This document shows positions 38,409-50,828 of a stretch of DNA of 64,000 nucleotides, piece after piece; position 1 is the first letter of the stretch; every line of letters begins with the position of its first letter. The stretch is taken from NCBI RefSeq assembly GCF_013373865.1, contig NC_050470.1, positions 29,557,585-29,621,584 on the forward strand, read 5' to 3'. The notes beneath the pieces are model-generated. The model searched no databases and had not been told where the DNA came from. It was given only the letters and a program-made list of their open reading frames with translations. This stretch comes from Monomorium pharaonis (Eukaryota; Arthropoda; Insecta; Hymenoptera; Formicidae). A program made the translations under genes and the position numbers.

Positions 38409-38452
38409 TCGTGTAATCCTGCCACTACCAGTAATTAGCGACATTTGCATAT
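38409..38452 (+). promoter_or_regulatory. Duplicated module copy 2 with octamer and TAATT core
   Basis: This second copy lies 656 bp from the first. The octamer ATTTGCAT (38443-38450) and the TAATT core are unchanged, while the six differences fall between them and near the start. That is the pattern expected if the motifs are constrained. Confidence 0.5.
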
Positions 38453-41400
38453 CTCTCTCGCTGACTGTCCTGCGCAGCAGCGGCGGCAGCAGGAGGAAGC
38501 GATTTACATGCGAATAGCCTCACTTTGAGCACCGCAAAAATGACTGCGTTCTCGTAAATAAGAACTGTTTACGGATGCCGAGGAGGAGTCTCCGCGGATC
38601 GTGGGAGAAATTGCGGCGAAGCGCCGAGGTAAGGAGGGCTCGAAAGAAAAGCTGCGCGGCACGATTATGAAGTGCGAGAGCAACCAGGAAGAAAGCCGAC
38701 AATCCTTATGAAACCTAACAAACCACATGGCACTAAATTTTTTTCTGCGTAAATAAAATTATCGCACGTCTCAATTCTTTGAAAACCGTTAAAGTTGATT
38801 GGAACGTCAGTGATTACCAATTACTGACAATTAACTGGACTCTTTCTCCCTTGTGCAATACTTTTCTTGTCATGTACTTCATACCGATACAGGCGTGGTT
38901 TAAAGAGGAAAATAAAAAAAGCAACCGAGCCAAAATCGAGGATCGAAGGATCTTCCATTTCTAAATTATCTCGATAACTGCGCTCGTCAAACGCGCTGTA
39001 AATGTCAGTCACTTGCTGCTCGTATGAAGTTTCATCGAAAAGTTTCGCGAAAAAGCTTTAACGACCGAGGCGAATGGTAGGTTGGTTGGCGTTGGCTCAG
39101 TATTTCGTTTTGCATAATTGCGACATAATTCGCGCGCTTTATCGTTCCTTCGTGTTCTTAATGTCTCGGAAAGTTTTGGAGCCCGGTCCTGGAACTGCGG
39201 AATAGGGCGGCGACAATGCCTCGTTAGAGCCACCCGTGAAAGAACTATAGGATCAAGAGTTGTAAACCACCTTGCAAATTGCCGACTGTCTTTGAAAGCG
39301 CAAAATCGAATGACACAAATGTCACGGCAAGGAAGCACGATCCATAGAGAAAAAAAAAAACATGTAAAAAGATCAATCCAGTAACAAAACTGAAAATCGC
39401 AGCGTGAACAAAAATTAAAATACCACGCAATAAGACCGATAAAAAAATTACCACACGATAATAAAATAAAAATAAATGTATATTTCAAACAATAGCCTTA
39501 TTTTATGTGAATTTTCTTCGAAGGATGTAGGAAAGATCGATTTTTACAATAGAGAAAATCTGTAGATCGGTACGCGGAGGAAAGTGCGTCGACGAAAATT
39601 GGAAATACGTTCATGTGGGAAGATAAGGCAGGGAATTCGCGGAGTGCGGGGTGCGGGGTCCATCTGCGGGTGAATCGGAGTGAGACAACTACGCGGTGGC
39701 ACGCTTTATTGCTAATAGGATGTTGCCCGGTTAATTCCCAGCAGAGAAGCTAACTCGAACGAACGGAGAGTTCGTAAAGTTTCGGAAGGGAGGTGACTCC
39801 TGCAGAGAGAAAGTGACGGTAAAGTAGGGGCGAAGGCGGAGGGGGGTTAGGGGAGATGGAGGTAAAGGGTCGGATTGCGCGGGGGCAACCCTTGAAATTT
39901 TACTGCGAAACGCCCGTCCCGATGAATTTGCATGGAAATTTGCCGTCGAGAAGAGACGTACACCTTGCGAGAGAATTAACTCGGTTACGTCTAATGAGCG
40001 CCGAAGATGGCGAGAGGAACTTGGTAGAAGGCATCGAAAGGGTAACCCCTCCGCGATCGATCCCCGCCCAAAGTTCGCGGTGCACATTGGTTACGATCGA
40101 GTTCGGGGTGAGTACATTATAAAGTCGAATGTTAAATGCTCTTCCACGTCGATATTGTTCCTAATAATAAATTACGTCGGCAACGACGTAATTGCAACAG
40201 TTCCTCCCATGTAACCTATGATGACGGCTCGCAGCTATTTTACTCGTGGTTTATTTTACTGGTTTTACAAATATACGTCGGTACAAATAGAGGAGATAAA
40301 TTGCAATATTTGCAATCGATAACACTGCGTCTATATTAACATGACGACGGTTATTAAAACCGCAATATTTTTTTTTTTTATTATTGAGCAAACAAAACTT
40401 GTAGATGCCCCGAGGTGTTTTTACGTTGACGAAAAATAAAAGCAATTTTCGGTTCATCGACTGACTATGCTTTTAGCATGCCGAACCGGCTGGAGATCGC
40501 GCATGATAAAACGGCGTAATGCCTGGGGCCGTCTCACTCGTTGCAAGGCAAACCTCGAACAACGAGATTCGAGGAGGGACCGGGGCAGGTGAACTTGCGC
40601 GGGGATGCGAGAAAACGGCGAACCGCCGGAAACAAAGAAAAGCACTCGCGATACCGCGAAACTCGACGGAGAGAGAGCTCTCGTTTAAATTATAAAATTA
40701 CTAAGTCCATGTATATAAGCCTGTCCGTAAGCTTCTTACGGGAGTTAACTAACCTCATAAAATTAGTGGGTAGGTGTAAACTCGCTCCTCCTTGCCAGCC
40801 GACCCCAGACATTGCCCGCCCGGCTCTTCCCCTCCGTCACCCTTTTCTTAATGTCAGCCTCCATGTCGCCACCACCGCTTGCGTCACCTCGTAAAACCCC
40901 CGAGTCGAGACAATGCGAGAACGTCGAGCAAGAAGCGCGATGGGAACCTCCCCTTTCCCTCCTCGCCGCGTACAAACCCTCAAAAAGCAGAACCCTTCCT
41001 CGAGAATCCCCGGTGATATTCTCGATGTACTCCGTAACACCCCCCGGCGTGGTTTACCTTCATGCTGCAATGTCGACAACACGTGAGAAGATTTCATCGA
41101 AATTTCATCCCAAAATGGTCGAAACGGAAAGCCGAAAGCTTCCTCTGTTTCTCGGATAAAAGTGGAAAAGTTACCGACAAAAAATGTCAAGAATTCGAAT
41201 TTTTTTCCCTCGGTAAACACCATGTAATTACGATAATTAAATTGGAACGTTGGAAAATTGTATTTTCAGACAATACAATTTGTGATACGTCTTCGTTATA
41301 ACACGAAATTCCCCCATTTCACTCGGGAAACGAATTTTCAGTCTGCTCGGCATTCAGCTACGAGCCGTATCGCTCCCTCCGAAACAATAACGAGGTGCTT

Positions 41401-42529
41401 GCCTTTAACGAAGAAAGTTTCGGCGCGATACGCGGTTACCGGCTATTCATATCGTCGTCTCCGCCAGCTGGATAGGCATGTCTGTTATATGTATGCAAGC
41501 ACCTCTAAGTACCGGTCTGCCTCGCATAAATTAAGTGAGCCGCGTGTTTAAATGCAAAGCAAGGCCCGCGAATAAAATGGACGGCTCCGGGAGGAAAGAA
41601 CAGACAAAAGAAGGAGACGGAGAAAGCGGCAAAGGGCTGAGAAAGCGTCTCGGCGCTTCATCCAGCGATTGTTTGCTCTAAATATGCATGGAGCACGATT
41701 AAAAAGAGAACTTTTATGTACATAGATAACATATACATGTATACATATACTATACATATGCTTTCGTCTCCGCGGAAAATTGAGTCACGTAGTATGGAGA
41801 CGGAAGCAATGACAAGGTGCTTCTCGCGTACAACCAAACCAATAGAGACAATCACGCGATGAATGTGCACTATACACACATTACTTTTTATTATTGATAA
41901 AATCGTTCTATTGCCGAGTCACTGTCTCTTACGTAGGTTTTTCTACATGCTTTATTAAAATAATTATAGCAAATGATAATTTTATACATTACGTGTTTTA
42001 TTTTCTATCAACAATTAGCCAGCAGATCCAAATTGAAAAGTTATTTACGACTATACAATAGAATATTTGATACATGAGATATTGAAGGAACCAAAATGAG
42101 GAAACCGCAGAAAGAAAATTTTACGACAAGAGTCAAAGATTGCACGATTAACATATCCGCTTTACACATCTAGATTTAGCGCACAGTATATTTACTTTTT
42201 GACCCTTGCAACCTGTTACGGTCCGTGATGAAAGTAGAGATGTGCGTTTATGTTGGTTAGAGATAATAAAATTAATTGGTGGGGTGTCTCGTAGAAGACG
42301 ACAAGTCTCTTAAACGAGAAATCTGCATTTTAAATTTTGGCATGAAGAAATAGACTCTGGCGCTTGAAAAATATTATGTTATTTTCAGACGCTTATCTCG
42401 CTATTGCCAGAGATTAAATCGCTCTCATAAAGATTTAAATATGCCTTAAATAATCGAATGCAAATAGTGAGAGAAATATTATATAATAGTAGACAACGTA
42501 ATAGGCTCATAAATATTTAAAGATTCATG

Positions 42530-42533
<4 letters not shown>

Positions 42534-42577
<44 letters not shown>
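42534..42577. repeat. GA dinucleotide microsatellite
   Basis: This is a pure AG/GA run of 44 bp in AT-rich surroundings, likely polymorphic in length. Confidence 0.95.
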
Positions 42578-42579
<2 letters not shown>

Positions 42580-45500
42580 ACTAACACTAAAAATTCAAGA
42601 TTGATTTATTTAAATAATGTTGACAAGAAAAACGGTATTATTTCATAGGAGTAACATTACTTGTCCAGCAGTATGTGATAAGATCAATAAAAATGCGCTA
42701 AAAATTTCACTAAGCAGTGAAAGTGACACGTTACTATCCCTCACTTTCTCAATTCAAATAAATTTGATTATTTATATAAATTATTTAACATGAGCCAAAT
42801 GTAGTTAACAATTCTGAGAGTTAAAATAAATAAAATTTATAATATAATGAATAATTTGATAATAAATTAATAATATGAATAAAATTTACACAAATTCAAT
42901 ACAATATATTGACATATTTTGAATGAATCAAGAATGCCAGACGTAAAATAGCCGATAATTGAAAACGCAATGGGAAAGATTTCGACAAACCACAGAGCGT
43001 GCAAATGATGAGAAAGTGGATCGAAACGAAATTGCGGTGGCGGAGACGGACGTCACCTGATAGCTTCACAAAAACGACCTGCCAAATCGAGAATCCGACC
43101 GGTACCACACCCAGCCATTGTCAACGAGGACACAATGTCACGCTGTATAATACACAATGCACTCTCGCCAGCGCATTAATGCGCAATGATGCGCGCGCTC
43201 GTGGTCACGTTGTGGAACCTTTTTGTTTCAATTGTTTCTTAGTCATCATACAATACAAAAAAAAGCAACAATGTATATTAAAACCGTGTTGCCGATCCTG
43301 ACAATCGCTTTGACTTTAATTAAATTCAATGTAATTTGTTTTATGTACGCAATTTCTCAAATAGAGATCTCTGATAATCTATAAAAATACTTTACATCAT
43401 TTAGCAAACTAGCGAGTAAAATCTTACAATGAAATAATTCAGCGCCACAGAAGATTTATTTGCAATTTCTAATATTTGAGTAATTGCTATTATATTTCTC
43501 AAAAAATAATGCTTATTCTCTCTGCGCGCACAATTAATATAATTCATTTAAATATTAGAAACCTAGATGTCAATGGTCGCCGAAATGTTATTAAGCTCGC
43601 GCATTTCGATCATCGATCCGCGTGTCCGATGTGGGCTGCCAGGCAACTCTATCCTGATCCACAATCGCTATCCTATCTCGGTTTTTTTCTTTCGTCGGAA
43701 ACAATGTTACCGGACAGCATTTAATTTCCTGACCGCCGTACACCGGGCCGGCGCCAATCTCCTCCGGTAATTTCAACCGCGCGACAGTTTTGCGCCGGTG
43801 CGACGGAGAATCGAACGTGCGAGAGAGCTGAGCCGGCGCCCGAATGTGACATTATCTCGCGACGCCGACGCCGGTCGTCGTCGTCCCCTCGTCGAGACTC
43901 CAGATGCGGTAACGTGCAGGAGCGAGGCGTGCGCGTGTTCGCCCGATAGGAACGTTGTCGGAGAACTTCCTGATGACGATAACGCGCGCGACACGTCTCG
44001 ATTTCGCGTCTGGCGAAGACTTCCCATAATTGAAAATTTAGCGCTATGTGGCTCGTTAACACACACAATCATTTTCAATTAGACTTAAATATTCAAAGTG
44101 TTGTAAAATATATAAAATGTTTTATAATATTAGAGAAATACAATATGAACTACTCATTTATATTATCTAAATTCTTTGAAAAGAACCATGCTCTTATTAT
44201 TTGCTTTTCTTCTAAGTACAACCGCGTAAGAATAATCAAATCGCTTAACACAATTGAGAAGAAAGAGGCAAGAGAGACTCACACCTAGATCCGTTCGCCG
44301 TCGAGAACCCTTAATCACGACAAGACGCCCGAAATTAAGGAACGGAGGGAGGTGCGCCTGGCAGCACAAAAATGGGAACGGACTCGTATTTCCTGTTGTA
44401 TTTATACCGGCGTGGAACGGCAAGAAAACCGCGTCACGGGGCGTTTCGTGCAACGGAACAATGCGGTCTGAAATGCAGGCACCGTGACGCCGAAAACGCA
44501 TCGCGTTTCGTACGCCTCCATCTTGTCCGATTAATCACGGGGGCCTGGGAGGCATGGAGTTTCCAGTATCCTTCTTCGATAGGACAAAGGGACCTCTCTC
44601 GAGATAGCGGGAGAAACGACGAGCGTGGCGCCCGTAAGTACGCTGTTATTCGTCAAAAAGCTGAGGACGACGATGCGTTCATATCATGCGATCGTACGTA
44701 ACTTGTGCCATAAGCGCGTGCCCGTGAAATCTTAAAGAAAGAAAAAAGTAAGACGTGCACGAGGAGCGCAAATTGAAACTCTGTCATCCCCATCCTTACG
44801 GATCTTGATATGTGTTATATTTAGTACGGTTATTTTTATGAAGAGAATTAACGGGGGGGAAAAATGCGCCCGTCACGCCGCGTTTAATATTTTATAAAGC
44901 CTGGCGAAATAAAAACGGAAGACACGCGAGAGAGAGAATGTAGCGAGCGCGGCGGAAAAATGGACAATGAAGAAAGAGCAGGGGAAGGAATGCAGACACG
45001 TAAAAAGTGGCGATTGTTAATTAAATCCGGTAAGCCGCGGGGGAACCTGGTCCCGACCGCTCGCCATCATCATCCGTTCTATTTTCGTATTTGTCTTGCA
45101 GCTCTCGTCTCGAAATGTTTATTCTGCCGTCGCGCCGGTGCAGGGCGGTACGTATAAGACGGACAAACCCCATTTAAAAAGCTTTTATTCGCCGCGTGTG
45201 CACCATCGACGAATTACAATTTCATTCGAATTATAATTCGACCAAAGTAGTCTCGTTCTTTCCTCTTCAAAAAGATCTTTATGGAATTAATTAGCTTCCC
45301 GCAAAAGTTGCTTTTTTTCACTTTTTACATAACAGAAAAAAAACAGCTTTCCTGCTACACGATGTCGCGCAGAGTAAATATAAATTAATATAACAAATAT
45401 GCTTCGTGTATACATACCAACGTCGAAAGTATTAAATACACAATCTTGACTTTTACTTATTTCTCTTTATCATTCCCTCGCAAAAAATAAATTTGAAAGT

Positions 45501-48500
45501 TAAATTATTGCATCTCATTCATTATACCAAATAGCTTTCCTGGTCCCGATTGGGCATTGACGAAACGCCCAGATTAATACGCGTCATTAATAATCGCCGC
45601 GCCATTAAACATATACAGTCTGTTTTACGTTCGATTAATCAGCCCCTTCTTGCGATAACGAACTGGTTGCTTCGAGGAACGGGCGTCCTCGATAAAAATC
45701 CCCCGCGATTGCAGCGGGGTTCGGATGTGTAGATCCCCGTACGGCGTACAAAGACTGCGAGAATGGAAGAAATAAGGATCGAGCCCGTTGGTCCCCTTTA
45801 TTCCCGTGGATTGAATTACCGTTGTGTTTCTCGCTGGTCTCGCGAAGTGGAACGCGGGAACAGGACTGGAGTAGAGGCTGGGAGCCAACGGGGAAGGACC
45901 TAGGCAAAGACCGGCCGCTGGGCCGCCGTTAATTGGACGGATGATTCCACTAAATCCTAAGAGCCTAGGAAGACCGAGGGCGGAGAGATTCGGAGGCGCT
46001 TTGTCAGAAATTAGAGGGAAAGCGCGGGGGAGGAAGGGAGAGGTTGATGAAGCCGTGACGTCCTGCACAAGGCGGGTTTGAAAAGGCGACGGATAAACGC
46101 GTCAAGGAAACGATGCAGAAGAAGGAACGGCCGAAGTTAATCGCCTCGAGGGAAGATTGCAATAATGGCAGACTTGACAAGACGAGTCTAACTCGATTTG
46201 TATAAGGTTAAATATAACTGTGACAACTTTATATAATACTCTTTCGTTCTTCAGACACGTGCAGAACGGCTCCTTCTACTCTCCTTGCTCTTTGGAATGA
46301 CGTTACTCGCCTAACTTTCTAATGCACACACGTCAAGGTTTTATATGCCTAACGGGAAATGTGCAATAAAATTAAAAAAATATGCATGGACATATGTGAC
46401 ATAAAAGCAATTATGTAAATATCTTAATGAGTAAGAGCGCTCATATTATGATGCAATTATTTATTCGTATGTAATTAAAATAATCGAATATTAATAGCAA
46501 ATGCATATAATATCCAACTCTATATTGATAATGAAATTATGAATATTGGATATCAAGAATAGAAGCTTCCTACCGCGACGATAACGTGAAAATAGCCGTA
46601 ATTGCTGTATATTGACCTAAGAGCTTTCACGTTCGCAGATACGAGCCATTTCGCAGGATATCGAGATAATTTACAATACAGGTCATACCATGTACTCTCT
46701 TAAACTACACTCGCGATGCAATGCATACAGCGAGGGGTTAACAGTGTTTTGCGCGCTTTCGTATCTCGCCTGATAAATTACTTTATTACGACTGACATGA
46801 ATTGAAGTGTGCGCGTACGTGTGAGTGCCAACGAATCTCCTTTGTGTGAATTCGTGGGTGGCTGGCTCGTTAATATATCGCGATACTTTTAAATTACCGC
46901 CGATTATTTTTTCCGCTCGCTCCCCTATCTAAACGCGCGCTGCCACTATCGGGCGCTTTCGACAGATTACAACGAAAGTGTAGCTTTATCGTGAGTGATG
47001 TTCCAAACTGTACCGATTGTGCGAATCGCGAAGAATTATCGCAAGTGTCATAATACATAATAGTTAAAAGTATCGGTCAGTCTCAAATACAGAGAAAAAG
47101 GTCCATGTTTTTACGATAAGACTTGTCTGTGCGAACATGTACTCCAATCACGTTAGCAATTATCTCTGTTCTATAATTATTTTTGTACAACATTTGTTAT
47201 AGTAGATAATTTAGTTATTATAAGATAAATTTTCGCGTCGAAATAAAAGAACATTTGCGGCAATTGTTAGAAAAGGATACACGTGTTACCGCGTGCCCTT
47301 TTTTTATCGTATCCTTTTTCATCGTACTTATCGCGACTATTCCGACACTTAGCGTGATAACCCTCCGACTGTTGAGAAATAGGCGAACAATAAACATTTT
47401 GTCGTTACGCCAATCGAGTGATAAGAGACCAATAAAGTTCTCCCCAACTGACACCCTCGTAAAAGCGGCGGCAATGACCTCATCAGATCTGGATTCACAC
47501 TTGAAAGTCGTATTGCCGTAAAAACTAAAATGAGACATAAATCATGCTTTTATCGATATATTAATTTTGCAAAATAATTAAATCACAGTCGTTAAATTTA
47601 TAATTATACATATATTTTAAAGAAGTTTAGTCACAAATTAACATGTGTTTATCATTAACAGGAGCCTAATTATTAAATTTAATTTTTGATACTTTTTTTG
47701 TGAAATTTATTTTAATATGTTTCGTATCTATTTTATTATATAATATAAAAGCTTAATAATTCAAATTTCTATTTTTAATATTCTATTTCTGTATCAAAAG
47801 TAATAAATTAAATTTATTTTAATATAAACAATGAATACATTAATTCTTTTATTTCAGTCTAACACGTCTTATTTTAAATTGAAATTTCTTTCGCGAAGAA
47901 AAAAATTCCTCGAGCACATCAAACGGAGAATCAGTCATTCTGACATTAATTTAAATGTATCCAAGTAGAAACGCTCTAGCCGGGCTGTCGCCGCGTTATC
48001 CTAATTACCGATGATAATATAACTTTGTTGGACGCATCCCAACAACCGAGGAAGACGCTAATATAAAGCGTATCGTATTTATAACTACGAATAATCGCAA
48101 TAAATACTTTTTACCCCGCGACAAAATATTCAAAAAATAAAAATATCCCCGCCCCGCTTGCATCTGTACATTACCACGTTAAACTGCAGTCGTTGCACAA
48201 AGATTTTCCGGGCCGATTTTCGCGAGACATTAATCCGTCTTCGCGCACGTCTAATTGCCCGCAAAACGAACGTAGCGAGAAGACTTCTCCGGGCGCGAGG
48301 ACGACGACAGTCGTCGTCGTTAGAATTCCCGGAGGAGATCTTCCCTTTGAAGCTGTCCCGCCTCGCCTCCTCTCCTCCTCTTCTGCTATCATTATGCCAC
48401 TGCGTGGACCACACGCGGCGACGCGTGTGGTTGCGTGTTCGAGCGCGCGCGAAAACGCGCCGCACTGCGCTTTCCCGAGGAAGCCAAGCGTTTCCTCCCG

Positions 48501-48560
48501 CGCTGATGCAAAGCGCGCGTCGCAAGAGAAAACGGAGAGAAAAAGAGATAAAAGCGGAAG

Positions 48561-48579
48561 GCAGCAGCAGCAGCAGCAG
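48561..48579. repeat. CAG trinucleotide run
   Basis: GCA repeated six times. It lies in a chance frame, so the glutamine run it could encode is not taken as protein. Confidence 0.85.
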
Positions 48580-50790
48580 GAGGATCTGTCCGAGCGCCAA
48601 CCGCACCGAAAATAGCCGCGCCGCCGAGGTACCCGGGCTAAATTTCCGCCGGGCATCACCAGTGCGGTATTACGGTAGTTAAATTTTCGTTTCGAGCCCC
48701 TCGAATGCCACGCACACGCGCGGAATGTGCAAATTAGCAAATTGAAATAGCAAATATGCGATAAGCGCTCGCTTAAAGCTCTTTTAAACGCACGTCTAAA
48801 TATCCCCGTATACCCCCTTTTGGAATAGCCACACGACCAAATTATCGGAATCAAAATAATATTCTATATACGTATATTTTGTCAAATATTTCTAGAATGA
48901 ACGCGCGATAAATTACAATCTAGCTTGCGGTAAATAGAGAGAAAATCAATCGACAGAACCTCGCGCGAACAAAATTAATAGCAGCCTGTACAAGATCAAT
49001 TTAATTCATCTAGAACATTCAAGATCGAAACGCGATTAATTAATCGAAGTGGAATATAGCGCCCTCATTCGAATATAAAAAAAAATGAAACGAGTAACTT
49101 TGTATGCGCGCAGAAATATATGGTGTCGTAAAATATCTTTAAAACACCGTAAAGTAAAAGGCAACGTCTCCTCCCAATCGCTGCTCTTTCAAATGCCCAG
49201 ATGTTAATCGTGTTAATCGCGCACCTCAACTTTCGAATCGCGCGAGAAGGCAGATTGGGAAGTAACGCAAACACCTTCCCCCCCCCCCGCCCATTGTGTA
49301 AGTGGCGATAAACCATCGACTACTTTCCGGCATTCCAGATAGCGGCTCATTCCGGCGATAATAGCGTCCCGTCTCAGCGATAACTCAACGTGAGGTGAAA
49401 ACCGGCCGTAAATTTTTCCGCGCGAGGCGCAATTAGTTCCTCGAGACTCGTAAAACGCCGTGGCGGCCTCAAAGCTCCGACCGACGCAACCCCGCGACGA
49501 CTTTTCGTAGATGCGAGACGCAGACACGACGACGAGAACGAAGACTATGGGACGCCTAAAGGCGACGAGAAAGGAAACTGCGATAACGTTTTCACGCAAC
49601 TCTCCCTGGCGAGCAAGACGGAGGTGAGATTCGGGTTTAACGATCGACGTTTAAAACCCGATGTTTCGCATCGTGCAGATAAAACGGATGATACCGCGTA
49701 GAATAAATCGAACACACAATGCACATTAGAAAATAAAGCGAGGCAAAATTGTCTCGTCGAGAGGTTTTGCATTGCAAGAAAGTCCAAAGTTGATCACTTA
49801 GACATCAGATTCGAGTAAGAAAAAAATGTAAAAAAATATTTTTCTATCAATTCCAAGTAAAATCATTTGATGTAATTCTACTTCGTAGCTTAATGGCGGT
49901 AAGAATTGAAATTCTTCGTCGGAGAAAAAATGCGCTGCATAGATCCGCCAAGTGTCTCGCTGAACGCATTCTTTCTCTTCTTCCCTCTTGCACTCCTCAA
50001 CGTCGTTCAACGTGTCTCTTCGCCGCACGATGAAGTGTTGTCCTAGCTGTGCAAATATGTATTCGCGTCGCTAAGCAAACGGCGATCGCAGCGTATCTTT
50101 TTATCGTAGACTTTTCCTCTGCCACGCGAATTATGCCGAGGAAACTACAAGTCGCGAAAGCGCCGTACGCATAGATATATCCATACGTACAACGCCGACG
50201 GGGTGCATTATTAAAACGGGAAAAGGAGAGGCGATCCTTTTCGCGACCAAAGCGCAAGCGTACCGAGGTAAAGCGTAAGCGAGGTTTATGCCCGCCGTTT
50301 ATGCTAGCGGGTCCCAAGGTCAGAATAAAGTAGCGCAATAAATTAACGCGCACGTCGCACAATTGCGGGGGTGTTGCGACCAGTTGACTCGATTGATTGG
50401 TGGAACGAGCTTCAGCCTAGTTGGCCGAACTCTCATCGACGCCGTTGATGGTCGTCTCGGATAAGGGCGAGAGGACAGGAGAGAAGAGACAGACAGAGAA
50501 AGAAAGAAAGAGAGACAGGGACGGGGGTGGAAGAGTGCAGGCTGGAAACAACCGACATGGTTATTGCAAGATTTATTGCTTCTCCTCATTTTGTCTCGTC
50601 GTCATGCCGGACGAGAAGCGTACGACGATCGCGAGGCCTACGACGACGACGACGACGACGAGGAGCTAACTCGTTTTCCACCGGAGTTAACGAGTGCGCT
50701 TTTTCTTTTCCTTCCTCTCTCGCTCTCCCGGAGAAAGAGATCGTTATTGTCCGTCTAGACTACCCGGCCTCCTTTTTGCATCTGCGCCCG

Positions 50791-50793
<3 letters not shown>

Positions 50794-50825
<32 letters not shown>
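50794..50825. repeat. CT dinucleotide microsatellite
   Basis: This is a pure CT run of 32 bp. Confidence 0.95.

Positions 50826-50828
<3 letters not shown>

Larger units (their letters stand above)
38453..48700. other. Noncoding stretch, no gene recognised
   Basis: AT-rich intervals (39340-39500, 41880-42160, 42470-42960, 47540-47900) alternate with CpG-rich ones (40480-41120, 43580-44020, 48130-48640). A long GA microsatellite is at 42534-42577 and a CAG-type run at 48561-48579. The frames on both strands at 48130-48854 (up to 227 codons) overlap and show no known domain; a CGN/CAG-rich composition explains why they stay open. It is probably hdc intron or 5' flank. Confidence 0.4.

Noticed and set aside
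48130..48854. Four long overlapping frames on both strands, up to 227 codons
   Set aside because: All are open because of CG/CAG-rich composition. None has a recognisable domain, and they cannot all be genes.
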